A stretch of DNA of 64,000 nt, from NCBI RefSeq assembly GCF_009792315.1, contig NZ_CP045542.1, forward strand, positions 1 to 64,000, written 5' to 3'. The DNA is from Mycoplasma sp. NEAQ87857. Its GTDB lineage: Bacteria > Bacillota_I > Bacilli_A > Mycoplasmatales > Metamycoplasmataceae. Below are positions 35,634 to 47,120 of the stretch, piece after piece; within the stretch, counting starts at the first letter, position 1; each line of letters begins with the position of its first letter. The translations under genes and the position numbers were made by a program. The notes under the pieces were generated by a model that was not told the DNA's origin, searched no databases, and saw only the letters and a list, made by a program, of their open reading frames with translations.

Positions 35634-36242
35634 ATGTTAAATAATGTTACTTTAATTGGTAGAACAACCTCAAACATTAGACTAAATCATACTTCAAGCG
35701 GAATCGCATATACAAGATTTTCTTTAGCGATTAATCGAAATTCAAATAACGGAAATGAAATTACTGATTTTATTGAAGTTGTTTGTTGAAGTTCAACTGC
35801 TGAATTTATAGCAAGAAGTGTTCCTAAAGGAACTTTATTATTAGTTCAAGGTTCACTACGTTCAAATAGTTATACTTCTAAAAATAATACTCCAGTTAAT
35901 ACAATTAATGTAAACGCTGATACAATTAGAATTTTAGAATCTAAACAAATTGTTGCAAGTAGAATGGAAAATAATCCAATAAATGATGCTAATTTTACTA
36001 ATGTAAATAGCTTCAAAAAAATAGATAATTATCCATACAACAATACCGCTAGTCAGCCAGTTAATGATTTTAGTTCATCAACATTTGTTGAAACTCAAAC
36101 AGTTAATATTCCTGAACATTCTAATAATCAAACAAATGTTTCAACTCAAGAATTTACTAACCCAGCACCCGAAAATAAAATAGAGCAAGATTTTGCAGAT
36201 ATTTTTGGTGATGGAGAAGATATTTTCAAAACTGAAGCATAA
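35634..36242 (+). CDS. ssb: Single-stranded DNA-binding protein
   Basis: A 202-residue SSB. The OB fold occupies residues 1-105 (MLNNVTLIGRTTSNIRLNHT, VVCWSSTAEFIARSVPKG with Trp from TGA, LLLVQGSLRSNSY). An Asn/Ser-rich linker follows, and an acidic tail near the end (DIFGDGEDIF) resembles the partner-binding tip, though four residues follow it. AGAAGGAA precedes the ATG. Lies between rpsF and rpsR as usual. Confidence 0.95.
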
Positions 36243-36278
36243 TCAATGAGATTACTCATTATAATAAAGGAGATTTAA

Positions 36279-36536
36279 ATGGCTAACTTAAAACGTAAAA
36301 AACCTTTTCAAGGTAGAAGAAAATCATGTGAATTTTGTGATGAAAGAATGACATATGTAGATTACAAAAATGTAGATTTACTTAAAAAATATGTTACTCC
36401 AACAGGACAAATTAAAGCTAAAGCTTCAACAGGTACATGTGCAAAACACCAAAGAAAAGTTTCTAATGCAATCAAAAGAGCAAGATTTGTTGCTTTTATG
36501 CCTTACTCAATCGTTCGTGCACGTATCAATAAATAA
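36279..36536 (+). CDS. rpsR: Ribosomal protein S18
   Basis: An 85-residue S18 with the conserved IDYKNVDLLKKYV-like core (VDYKNVDLLKKYVTPTGQI). It keeps the pattern CEFC near residue 17 and CAKH near residue 53, a putative zinc-binding form. AAAGGAG precedes the ATG. Ends the operon at a terminator. Confidence 0.97.
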   Translation: MANLKRKKPFQGRRKSCEFCDERMTYVDYKNVDLLKKYVTPTGQIKAKASTGTCAKHQRKVSNAIKRARFVAFMPYSIVRARINK

Positions 36537-36559
36537 TTTATAATATACTTTTTAATTTC

Positions 36560-36590
36560 ATAATAGATGTCTAAGACATCTATTTTTTTA
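36560..36590 (+). terminator. Terminator after rpsR
   Basis: Stem AATAGATGTC/GACATCTATT (36562-36571 with 36575-36584), followed by T residues. Confidence 0.88.
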
Positions 36591-36736
36591 TACTTTTAAT
36601 TAAATTAAATGTACTAATGGAGATATTTGACAAATATAATATGGAAGTATTTTCATTAATATAATTAACACCTATTTAAAATAATATAATTAATATAGGT
36701 AGATAAATAATCCAAATAACTTAAAAAGGTGAAGTG

Positions 36737-36838
36737 ATGTTTTTTAAAATTAAAGAGAAATTAATAATTAAGGATAAGATTGATATTTTACTATCGATTA
36801 TTTTGTTTATTCTAACCTTATTACTTCTATATGTTTAA
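36737..36838 (+). CDS. Short hydrophobic ORF, probable displaced N-terminus of the next gene
   Basis: A 33-codon ORF with AAAGGTGAAGTG before its ATG. It reads MFFKIKEKLIIKDKI and then an uninterrupted hydrophobic segment that stops at TAA 36836-36838. The next ORF begins at the overlapping ATG 36838 and continues with residues that would extend the same membrane region. One extra T in GTTTAATG would fuse both ORFs. Either this is a frameshifted N-terminus or a small overlapping gene. Confidence 0.45.
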   Translation: MFFKIKEKLIIKDKIDILLSIILFILTLLLLYV

Positions 36839-37815
36839 TGATTTTTATACCATCAAATGAGTCTTTTTGATGAACTATAATTATTTATATATTTTTATTA
36901 ATTTTAACTAGCTGATCAAATGTTTTAATATTACTAAAATTAAATAATAAACTTAACCAAAAAATAAACCAATTAATACTTAAATATAGAAAAATTCAAT
37001 ATTTTGTTTTTAGATTAATAACTTTAGTGTGTTTATTTGTTTATGGAATGTTATTTATCGCATATTTATATCATAAAAATAAATTTATAATTGATGCTTG
37101 ATATACAAAACCCATAATACCATTGATGTTTTATGTTGTCTTTGTAACTTATACTTTGTATTGCGTTTTATCAGTAAATAACTATAAAAAATATATTTTT
37201 AATTTATTTCTTGATAAAGATAGTAAAACAACCATTTCAAAAAAATATTTATATTTAATGATGGACCCTTTAAGAAAAATGGTTTCAACTAATTCTTTTA
37301 TATTAGGATTTAATATTGCTATGCTACTATGCATAATGATGATTTTAATTGTTATTAACCCAACATATTTAACTCATAATCTAGTTATATTATCTTTATT
37401 TCTTATATTATGCATACTTATAATAATCATTTATAGTTATCTAACTTTTATTTCTTATAAAAAATATCAATATTTTAATGCTCTACTTACCAAAGAAACA
37501 AATGAATTTATCTTAGAAAATAAGAATTTTGAGTTCGTTGATGTGATAAATAATTATTCAAGAAAATGATGAACTTTTAAATATTCATTTAGTCTTATTT
37601 TTATATGATTATCATTTTGTTTAGGAGTAATATATGTTAATCTCTTACCAAAGGCACTAGAAACAACGCATATTACAACAATTTTATATTTAGTATTTGT
37701 TTTGATACCTTTTATATCATTTATGTCTGGTTGATTATCTTTATCATCAAAAATATCAAGAGATAAAAGTATAAGGGTCTCAATAGAAGTGGCTAACTCA
37801 TACAATAAAAAATAA
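36838..37815 (+). CDS. Hypothetical multi-pass membrane protein
   Basis: A 325-residue protein with about six hydrophobic segments: near residue 15-30, 65-85, 92-112, 155-175, 180-200, then 250-270 and 282-300. A cytoplasmic stretch (SKTTISKKYLYLMMDPLRKM) lies between them. Seven or more TGA codons are Trp, several in WW pairs. The family is not recognised; similar membrane proteins are common in mycoplasmas. No ribosome site precedes ATG 36838, which supports a frameshift from the ORF at 36737. Confidence 0.65.
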
Positions 37816-38216
37816 TATTAATATAGTCTTTATAAAAGATATTTGTATCATAAAAACTATATTAAACGAATTTAATTAAAACGATATTGTTTTCATAGAG
37901 TGGAATTTAATGGGTAAAAATAATATAATTTAAGTAGATATGAAAGTAAATGTTGCTATTGACCTTTTAACATCAAAATAAATGTATAAAAATATATTGT
38001 TCAGGTTGTTTGTATGAAGAAGGTTTTATCCAATTATCACCTAATGATATTGATATTTTCATAGGTTATATTTTTTATTTCTTTTTATGAGATAACAAAA
38101 CAAAAAATATAAATAGACACGTTTAGCAATAAAAAACTAGAAAAATGAAAGATGTTTTATAGATAGTACTTAAGTTATAGTGATAAATTCATAAAAAGAT
38201 ATGGTGGATATTAATA
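37816..38216. other. Decayed intergenic DNA
   Basis: About 400 bases with no intact gene. Short overlapping frames at about 37980-38130 (one reading EEGFIQLSPNDIDIFIGYIF) suggest the remains of a coding region with stops and shifts. No recognisable family. Confidence 0.4.
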
Positions 38217-38363
38217 ATGTGGAATAAATTTGGTAAAAAATATAATTTGAAATATTTATATTCTATCTCAGTAATTATAGTGTTCTTTGCTTCTATATTT
38301 ATTTCAATATGGATAATGAAAGAAACATATTTGGATCTTAAACTTTTAACAAATTATAACTAA
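38217..38363 (+). pseudogene. Small membrane ORF cut by the second IS
   Basis: A 48-codon ORF reading MWNKFGKKYNLKYLYS followed by one membrane segment (ISVIIVFFASIFISIWIM). Its last eight codons and the stop lie inside the left inverted repeat of the IS that begins at 38337, so the original 3' part is gone. No continuation was found right of the IS. Both Trp codons are TGG. Confidence 0.45.
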
Positions 38364-38379
38364 AGTTGTTAAACTGATT

Positions 38380-38429
38380 TAATTCACGAAAAATTGTCAA
38401 AAAAAGTTAATTTTTCGTGAATTTTTTCT
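38380..38429 (+). terminator. Terminator-like hairpin in the left end of the second IS
   Basis: Perfect stem AATTCACGAAAAATT/AATTTTTCGTGAATT (38381-38395 with 38409-38423), 13-base loop, then a T run. Confidence 0.75.
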
Positions 38430-38440
38430 TTACTTTTATG

Positions 38441-38480
38441 ATATAATAGTTATATAATATAACTACTATATCGAAGGAGA
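38441..38480 (+). promoter_or_regulatory. Transposase promoter with palindromic operator-like site
   Basis: TATAAT at 38442-38447 is followed by the perfect palindrome AGTTATATAATATAACT (38448-38464), then GAAGGAG and the transposase ATG. The palindrome lies at the expected transcription start. Confidence 0.5.
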
Positions 38481-38484
38481 AAAA

Positions 38485-40149
38485 ATGGCTAAATATACAT
38501 CAGTTGACTTACCACCAAGAACAAGAATTTTAACAAATAAAAACAATCAAAAATATGTTTATTTTTCAATATCTTCAGAGTATCAAAAAGGTAAAAAGTA
38601 TAGTCTTGATAAAAGGGTTTTAATTGGAAAACTTGACCCAAAAGATCCAAAGAAATTAATCCCAAATGATAGATACTTTGAGATCTTTCCAAACAAAGAA
38701 AAAATTGATGAATGTGAAAATCAACAATTTAATTTTTCACAAAATTTTGGACACTATGCTTTATTTGAAAAGATTATTGAAGATCTAGGACTTGATAAGA
38801 TTTTTGAAGAAGTTTTTGGAGATAGAGCGGAGATTATAAAAGCACTTGCATACTACTTTTTAGAAAACAAAAATTCAAAAATTCAACATTTTGAAAAATG
38901 AGCATTTAACAATTATTGTGGATTAAATAAAGTTCCCTCACAAGGTACAATTTCTAACATTTTAAACAAAGAAATTGACGATAAAACCATTGCTGAATTT
39001 AATACAAAATGAGCTAAACACGCTCAGTCTTTACTACACAACATTAAGAAAGTATTTGTAAATTTAGATGGTACAAACTTCAATTTCAGTTCTCCAAATA
39101 TCGATATTGCAGAATATGGTTATGCAAAAGATCAAGAAAATAATCCAATCATTAATGTAGTTTATTTAAATGATCAACATTACGGATTACCACTTTTTCA
39201 CGATGTTTATCCGGGTTCAATAACTGATCAAACACAATGTTCGATGGTGGTTGAAAAAGCTAATAATTTAGGTTTTAAAGACCTATGTTTTGTTGCGGAC
39301 AGAGGTTACTATAGTGCTGAAAACCTAAGTTTTATAGATAAAAAAGGTTATAAATTCGTATGTATGGCTAAAACTTACATCAAAACTATCAAAGAACTTA
39401 TTAACAAATTTAAGAAAGATGTTTATTTAAACACAGCTAACTATATTGAAGATTTTGATGTTTATGGAATTAAATCTAAGGAATTTGTTTACAAAGCAAT
39501 TAATAAAAAATACAATACTTTTATTTTTTATAGTGCTGCAAAATCAGAAAGAGAAATTAATTATTTTAAAAACGTTGCAAAGGTGTTAAAGAAACAGTTT
39601 TCAAACGTTAAAAAAGTTAATGAACAAATGCTTTTAGAAACTAAAAATTATTTAACTATTGAATTTGATGAAACAACAAAACGTATTACAAATATCGGAA
39701 TAAATAAAGAAAAATTACAAGAAGTGATTGATCAATCTGGTTATTTTGTAATTGTTTCTAATGAAAATTTAACACCTGAAGAAGTGTTAAAAATTTATAA
39801 AAGAAGAGACAATATCGAAAAAACATTTAAGGTTTTAAAGTCACAATGTGACCTTTACAAAACCTATTCAACTAACTCAAGTATCTTTAGCTCAAAGATG
39901 TTAATTGGATTTATTTCGACAATAATTTCATCTTCAATTTATCACAAAACCGAAGAATTAAGAAGTATGGATTCCAACGTAACTTTACCAACAATTTTAG
40001 GTGAACTAATTAAATATATTGTGGTAAACGAAGACGGAAAAATTAAAAGAAAATACAGATTAACAAGCAAACAAAAACGAATTTATGAATGCTTTGATAT
40101 TGATGAAAATTACGTACTAAAATTAATAAAAAAACTAAACGATCAATAG
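38485..40149 (+). CDS. IS1634-family (IS4-like) transposase
   Basis: A 554-residue DDE transposase, open from ATG 38485 to TAG 40147-40149 with two TGA codons as Trp. Catalytic segments: FVNLDGTNFNF (Asp), FVADRGYYSAENL (Asp) and YKRRDNIEKTFKVLKS, a canonical Y-x2-R-x3-E-x6-K signature. GAAGGAG precedes the start. It belongs to the same broad family as the transposase at 8667 but is clearly different in sequence. Intact, so possibly active. Confidence 0.93.
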
Positions 40150-40229
40150 CCTTTAAATGGTGTTTCAAAGGTCTAAAAAATCGTTTAGTCGTTATAAATT
40201 GTTAAAAGTTTAAGTTATTACTTAAGCAA

Positions 40230-40264
40230 TAAAAAATACCTAATTTACAAATTAGGTATTTTAA
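40230..40264. terminator. Terminator of the maltodextrin catabolic operon
   Basis: Perfect 14-bp stem AAAATACCTAATTT/AAATTAGGTATTTT (40233-40246 with 40249-40262), 3 bases before the pgmB stop; works for leftward transcription and possibly both ways. Confidence 0.85.
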
Positions 40265-40266
40265 TA

Positions 40267-40944
40267 TTATTTATCTTTATTATTAAAAAATGTAAGAATT
40301 TTAGCACAATCTAATTCATTAGTACTATTTAAAATTAAATCAGCTTTAGAATAATCTTCATTATTTCCATTAGTAATAGCTACTGAATGCATATTAGCAT
40401 CAACAATTCCATCAATTCCTGCAGTTGCATCCTCAAAACCAACACATTCATTAGTTGATAATCCTAATCCTTGAGCTGCAAGGATAAAAATATCAGGTGC
40501 AGGTTTTCCGTTTTTAACATCTCCAGGATAAACAATATAATCAAAAGCGTCTTTTAATCCTAATTTTTCTAAGATTAAAGGAGCATTATAACTACTTGAA
40601 GCAATTGCTAATTTAATTCCTTTAGCTTTAGCATCTTCTAAAAATTTAGCTATATTAGGTAAAATTGAGTCTTTATTAATTTTTTGTTCTAATAATTGTT
40701 TATATAAAACATTTTTAGCATCACATAGTTCAATTAATTTTTCTTCTTGAACTTTTAATGATGGATTTTTTAAGTTAATGATTGCTTTTAAAGTGTCTAA
40801 TCTAGGTAAACCTCTAAGTTTTTCATTTTCCTCAAATGAATAATCAATCCCTAGCTCTTTAACTTTAGCTTGTCATGCTTCAAAGTGTAAAATAGCAGTA
40901 TCAGTAATTACACCATCTAAATCAAATACAAATCCTTTAATCAT
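40267..40944 (-). CDS. pgmB: Beta-phosphoglucomutase
   Basis: Converts beta-glucose-1-phosphate, made by the GH65 phosphorylase encoded just upstream, to glucose-6-phosphate. The 225-residue HAD protein shows FVFDLDGVITDTA (nucleophile Asp and acid Asp), KLRGLPRLDTL in the cap, AIASSS (motif II), NGKPAPDIF (motif III) and GFEDATAGIDG (motif IV). One TGA is Trp (EAWQAK). Its start overlaps the end of the GH65 gene by 8 bases; last gene of the four-gene operon. Confidence 0.94.
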
Positions 40945-43306
40945 TTTTTACTCCAAATTTCTTAGGAAACTCACCTACAGTTTCTTTTTTATCTAAAATG
41001 TAGATTTCTTTTTCAGTTCCTTTGATTAATTTAATACTAAATGTTTCAGGTTCTACCACAACTTCAAATTTTGAACCTTGATATAAGAAATGATAAGTTA
41101 ATTTAGTTCAATTTTCTGGAAGTTTTGGATTTAAATATAACTTATCATCATGTCAATCTAATCCACCAAATCCAAATACAATCATTTGATAAATAGCAGC
41201 TAAACTTCCTGCATGAATTCCAGCATCAGAAGTATGCATTGCTGGTCCTAAATCAATATTAATTCCATATTTAAATAACTCATAAGCTTTAGCGATTTTT
41301 TTCAATCTTGCAGCTTCAATACAGTAAGTTGCAGGAGATAATGATGAATCATGAGTAGTAATTGGTTCATAGTAATCAAAGTTAGCTTCACGAATTTCTC
41401 TATCATATAAATGTGGAAGAATGTTTAATAATAAAACAACATCAGCTTGTTTAACTAATTGACCACATAATCTTTTATGACCTTCTTTGGTTGAGAATAA
41501 TTTTTTACCAGCATCACCTAACATTTGGAAAGGTTTAACATCATTTAATGGTAATTTTAAGAATTGATCGTTTTCGGCAATGATTAAATTACCATTTGGT
41601 TTTTGTTGTTTTAATCTTGCTGAAACTCTTTGAAGTTCATCAACTCTAATTTGATAAGGAATTTTAGTTAAAATTGATTTTAATAATCTTGGATTATCTT
41701 CTTCTAATTCTTCCATATATTTTAATGCTAAATCAATATTAAATTTAGCAAATCTATTGATATAAGCATTATTGTCAATGTTACCTTTATATTCGTTAGG
41801 TCCCATAACATCTAAAATAGAATAGCTTCCATTAGCTTGTTTTTCAGCTCTACATGCATAAAATCACGCTGTATCAAAAATCATTTCATAACCCATTGAG
41901 TCCATAAATTCTTGATCATTAGTAATTTTATAGTACTGATTAATTGCATAAGCAATATCGGCAGACACGTGAATTTCTTGTCTTCTTGAAGCAATAGGTA
42001 CTTGAACTCCAGTAACCACATCAGCTTGTCCTCAATAAGGACATACTTCACCTTCAGTAGGTCAAGCCATTTCTCAAGGGAATTGAGCTCCTTCTAAATG
42101 ACTTTCAGCTTTTCTTTCTTTAACTTCTTGAGCTTTAGCTCTAGCACCTTCTAAACCTTTGTATCTATAGGTTAATAAATTTCTTACTACTTTTGGGTCA
42201 TTAAATAAATAGTTTGGATTAATAAAGAATTCTGTATCTCAGTATGTATGACCTTGATATCCTTCTCCTGAAAGCCCCTTAGCTCCTACGTTCATATTAG
42301 TAGAATGAGTTGGAACGAAGTTATTTAAATGGAAAATACCAAAATCTAAAGCCAATGAATCATATTCCGCTTGTTCATCACCTTGAATTTTTACAAAAAA
42401 GCGTTTTCAAACTTTTCTTTGCATTGCATCAATAGATCTATTTTTCAATTGATCATAAGTACTATCAATTAATTGATAATGTTTTTTATTAGCTAAATTT
42501 AATACTACATTATCACTTAAAATAATGTCTTTATCATCAACACTTGTATGCACAGACATTAATTTTTCAAGCTCTAAAACATCTCCAGGTTTAAGAGTTT
42601 GTTTCATTTTAAAGTAGATTTTTCTACGTTTAATATCAATGATGTAATCATCATTTCCGCCATTGATTAAATGACCATTTTTATAAAGTTTAGTGATCAT
42701 ATTATGCACAACAAATTTTTCTGAAAAAGTTGTTTTTTGTTGCATTTGTAATGATTCAGTTGTTGGTCTAGATTTTAATCCTTCAGCAAAGTGTTGAGTT
42801 CCATTATTAGTTACTTGAGCATTAATTCCTGCTCTAATTACCACTTCTGATTGATTATTTTGACTTTCTAGAAGTTTAATTCTAATTTTTTGAGCATAAA
42901 CATTTACATCTTCTTGTGAAGCAAAACGCTCAAAGTATAATTCATATTTATTACTATTACGCTCAACTACTAATTTTCTTGATAATAATCCTTGTTTAAT
43001 ATCTAAAGTTTTTGTATATTGGTCTTTTGGATCTACTTCAAATTCTTGATTGTCAAAAGTAATAATAGTTGATAAACAATCAGCTAAGTTAGCTAATTCT
43101 GAAACTTCATTTTTGTTATCTTTGTTAAAAATACCATTAACAAAAAAATCAGGTTTATTGTAACTTGTAATTTCTTCATCAGCACTTCTTAGACCTAAGT
43201 ATCCATTTCCTAATGAAAAAATACTTTCGGTTTTAGCTACTACATTACGATCAAATTTAACTTGAGTAACTAATTTATTCTTTGTATCATATTTTAAAAA
43301 ATTCAT
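40937..43306 (-). CDS. GH65 glycoside phosphorylase (maltose phosphorylase-like)
   Basis: Inverting phosphorylase that would split maltose (or trehalose/kojibiose) with phosphate into glucose and beta-glucose-1-phosphate. The 789-residue protein has the GH65 layout: N-terminal beta domain (FSLGNGYLGLRSADEE), then the alpha/alpha barrel with GAKGLSGEGYQGHTYWDTE and VMGPNEYKGNIDNNAY, the latter holding the catalytic Glu, and a small C-terminal beta domain. AGGAG precedes the start. Maltose is the most likely substrate because the operon is built for maltodextrin. Many TGA codons are Trp. Confidence 0.92.
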
Positions 43307-43313
43307 TTTTCTC

Positions 43314-44954
43314 CTAGTTAGCTAGTACAAGAATTGATTCATAAGGACGTAATTTCGCTTTAACTTCCTTATTATCCTTGTAACTTGATAATAGTTGTTG
43401 TCCTGCAATTGGATTAATTGCTAATTCTTTATTAGTCATATTAATATATGCTACTAATTTTTGATCTTGGTTAGTTCTTGTAATTGTGATTAAGTTTTGA
43501 TCATCAACATCAATGGTTGATTCACCATAAACTAATAAATCATGGAATTGCTCTTTACGCATTTGAATTAGTTCTTTATAGAAATAGAAAATACTATCTT
43601 TATCTTCTAAAGCAGCTTTAGCATTAATTGTATTGCTATTTCTTCCAAGGTTAATTCAAGGAGTAGCTCCTGAGTTAAATCCTGCATTAACTTCATTGTT
43701 TCATTGCATTAATGATCTTCCTGCATCTCTAGAGTTAATGTTGCAGTATAATAACATTTCACTTTCAGAATATACTTTATTTTGATCAACTAACGCACTA
43801 AATCCATTAGCTATATCACAATCTCTAAATTCACTTCGATTAGCAAAATGAGTGTTTAATAACCCAATTTCTTCTCCATAGTAAATACATGGAATTCCTT
43901 TTAAAGTCATTAACATTAAAGCATGAGTTTTAGCAGACATTTCTCTAAATAATCCTTCATCACCTCAACGTGATACACTTCTTGAAGTATCATGATTTGA
44001 TAAGAAGTTGGTAAACATACTTGGTAAGATCGCTTTATTTTCTTGGAAAGGTTTTTGTTGATAAGCAAATTGTTTAACATCTCAATTAGCATCATATCCA
44101 TTTCTTCCAGTTTCTTTCCCTCAACCAATTCATCATCAACTAAAGTTAAAGTAGTTGTCTGAAACTTTATTTTCCCCAGTTCCATATTTAATTAATTCAT
44201 CAGCAGTAATACCACTAGCTTCACCTAAAGTATAAGCATCAGGTTTATTACTAAAAGCTAATTGATTAAATTCTTTTAGAAACTCTACAGCTCCATTACA
44301 TCAAGCAAACATTGGATTATTTTCCACTTCATCAAAAGTTTTAGCTACGTGTTTAATCGCATCTAATCTAAACCCTTTAACTCCTAAGTCATATCAAAAA
44401 TCAATAACTTCAACCATAGCTTTAATGGTATCTGGATGTTTTCAATTTAAATCAACTTGCTCTTTAGCAAATAAATGGAAATAGTATTTATTAACGCTTG
44501 GAACATATTCTCAAGCACTTCCACCAAAAATACTTTGAGCTTTAGCTTCTTGTTCTGATAGTTGATCTTTTCAAATAAAGTAATTATGTTCAACATTATC
44601 AACACTAGCACAAGCTTTAACAAATCAGTCATGCTCATTTGAAACGTGATTAAGCACAATGTCCATAATAATGTCAATTCCTAAAGTGCTTGCTTTTGCT
44701 GTCATTTCTTTAAAATCTTCTAAACTACCAAATTGTTGTCATACACTTTTGTAATCTAAAACATCATATCCTGCATCCACAAAATTTGTTTTATAAGTAG
44801 GACATAGTCAAATTCCATTGATACCTAAATCTTTTAGATATGGTAATTTTTCAATAATCCCTCTAAGATCTCCATCTCCATCATTGTTAGCATCATAAAA
44901 AGAACGTGGGAAAATTTGATATAAAATTTTATCCTCTAATTTTACTGTTTTCAT
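43314..44954 (-). CDS. GH13 alpha-glucosidase (oligo-1,6-glucosidase-like)
   Basis: Cytoplasmic hydrolase of short maltodextrins or isomalto-oligosaccharides. The 546-residue protein starts [20 protein letters not shown] and has the GH13 motifs [22 protein letters not shown] (nucleophile Asp), YTLGEASG (acid/base Glu) and [10 protein letters not shown]. It has no signal peptide. AGGAG lies 7 bases before the ATG. It sits 7 bases from both the pullulanase and GH65 genes. Exact linkage preference (1,6 or 1,4) cannot be fixed by eye. Confidence 0.9.
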
Positions 44955-44961
44955 ATTTCTC

Positions 44962-46971
44962 CTATTTTTTTAGTTCCATTAAAATAGAACTATGTGCTTC
45001 TAGTTTATTGTTATAGTTTATTTTGCTATGCAAAATAATTGTTTTATTATTAAAATCATATTCATAATCTTTATTACTAAAGTTATGAGCAATTTCAATA
45101 GTTTTATCTTTATTTTTTAATCTAAAGACAATAATTCCTTGTTTAGAATCTACAGTTATAAATTCAAGACATTGTTTAATTTCATCATTAGAATTTAATC
45201 TTAATAAACTATTAGATTGTCTATAATGATTTAATTGTTTAGTAAATTGATAAATGTATTTATGAACATCATCATTGTTTAAATGATCTCATTTTAAACC
45301 ATTGACATAGTCTGTGGTTTTATATGAGTTAGATTGATAACTATTATCATCAGCATTTTCGTTAAACACATCAGTATAATTTGATTTAATTGCTCTGTGA
45401 GCATCCATTCCTGAAACATCATTTGGTTTAGATTGCAATAATTCAGTTCCTGCAAGCATTAATTGACGACCTTGAGTTAAAACTGACATCATCATTGCTT
45501 GTCTATAACGTTCTAAACGTTGAATAAAGCTTAAATTTTTACTTGAAGTATTTAATTTATCTCATAAAGTCATTCCATCATGACAATGACTATAAGCTAA
45601 ATTAATTTTGACATCATTAGCAAATAAATCATATTTAGCTTTTGAGTGAGCAAAATCACCAAAATCATAATCTCTAATATTTCCAACTATAGAACTTACA
45701 TAAGTTTTAAAATATTTGCTACTATATTTCACCATTAAACCAGCATCACTACTGTGATCGCTTCCTTTAATAGCATTTCGAATTGAATCATTAAAATATC
45801 CAAAACTTATATCATTACCTTTATAACCTTTAATATAAGCATCTTTAGGTTTTAAGTCACTAAAGTTTCAAGTTTCACCATGAAGAGTAATATTTGGTTT
45901 GATTTTTCTTAATTTTTTAGCTATTTGATTGATGGTTTTTTTAGTTAAAAAACCAGATAAATCAAATCTAAACCCATCAACATTAAATTCTTTAACGAAA
46001 TAAGTTAAAGAATCAATGATTAACTTTTGCACCATTTTTCTATTATCTGCTAATGGAGCTTCTGCTACAGGTTTAACTTTAGCATTATCACGATAATAAT
46101 AACCACGTAGAATATTATTAAAAATAGTATTAGTCATCATGTGGTTATATACAACATCTAAAATAACTGCAATATTATTTTTATGTGCTTTATCTACAAA
46201 TTCTTTAAATTCTTTAATTCTAGCATAAGGATCTTGTGGATTTGAACTATAAATACCATTAATAGTAAAGTAATTATGCGGATCATATCCTCAGTTGTAA
46301 TTAGTAGTTCATTTTGAACCTTGTCCTTTATTGTATATATTTGTATCAAATTCATTCACTGTGTAAGTTGAATGAATTGGTAATAATTGTAAGTGTGATA
46401 CACCTAAATCATTTAAATAACCAAATATATCGCTTTCAATAGCAGCATTAAAAGTACCTTTTTTACTTTCTAGTTGCTTATTGCTTAATGAAGTAAAATC
46501 TCTGATATGAAGCTCATAAATCAATGGATCTACTCCAGTATTTAAATTTGATACTAAGTCCATTGGTTTTTTACCAGCTTTAACACTTTTTATATTAACT
46601 ATTGCACCTTTAGCCACTTTAGTTTCTTTACCTTCTCAATTAAACATCGCCATACTTTTAGCATATGGATCTAATGCTATAGTTTTTTTGTGATTTGGAT
46701 GAGTAATTTGATATTGATAGTAATAAGATTCATAATCACTATCAATTAAACAAGTTCAAACATTATTATCTTTTTCCATTAGAAATGTTTTCACTAATTT
46801 ACTTTGATCTACTTTATCAAAAATTAACAACTCAACTTTTAAAGCTAATGGTTGTCATAATTTGAATTGAATTTTTTGATCTTTAAAAATTACACCTAAA
46901 TCGTTTTTAGAATATGAGTATTTCTTATCAAAATCCTTAAAAAATTCATTACTTTCTTTATATAAATTCAT
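44962..46971 (-). CDS. pulA: Type I pullulanase
   Basis: Debranching enzyme that cuts alpha-1,6 links in branched maltodextrins or glycogen. The 669-residue protein has an N-terminal CBM48-like domain, the type I signature YNWGYDP, then [21 protein letters not shown] (nucleophile Asp) and LHGETWNF (acid/base Glu), and [13 protein letters not shown]. No signal peptide, so it acts inside the cell. It is the first gene of the operon. No ribosome site precedes the ATG; a TATAAT box ends only 9 bases before it, which suggests a nearly leaderless mRNA. Confidence 0.92.
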
Positions 46972-46980
46972 AGTACAAAA

Positions 46981-47065
46981 ATTATAAATTAGTATTATAT
47001 ATATTATTTTTTATACTTTATTATCTTGCTCCATCAAAACTTGCAAGCATACTTGACTAGTCATA
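46981..47065 (-). promoter_or_regulatory. Promoter and operator region of the catabolic operon
   Basis: Two leftward TATAAT boxes (46981-46986 and 46994-46999 on this strand's complement). Upstream lie CTTG-N6-CAA-like elements: CTTGctccatCAAA at 47025-47038 and CTTGactagtCATA at 47052-47065, with a spacerless CTTGCAAG at 47040-47047 between them. Related sites occur at 49823 and 61092. The adjacent GntR-family protein is the likely ligand. Confidence 0.55.
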
Positions 47066-47120
47066 ATAAAAAGAAATAAAAAAATGTGCAAATTTGCACA
47101 TTAGAACTAAATAGATTATT

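Larger units (their letters stand above)
38337..40214 (+). mobile_element. Second IS1634-like insertion sequence
   Basis: A 1878-bp element with 24-bp inverted repeats (38337-38360 and 40191-40214; consensus CTTAAACTTTTAACAAWTTA plus TAAC). It holds one transposase gene. At the left end a perfect 15-bp hairpin (38381-38395 with 38409-38423, then T run) can block read-through from outside. The promoter region has a palindrome, as in the first IS. Sequence and inverted repeats differ from the first IS, so these are two distinct elements. No target duplication seen. Confidence 0.85.

Noticed and set aside
43916-44677. Minus-strand ORFs at 43916-44185 and 44447-44677
   Set aside because: Out-of-frame shadows within the GH13 gene 43314-44954, whose frame is continuous when TGA is Trp.
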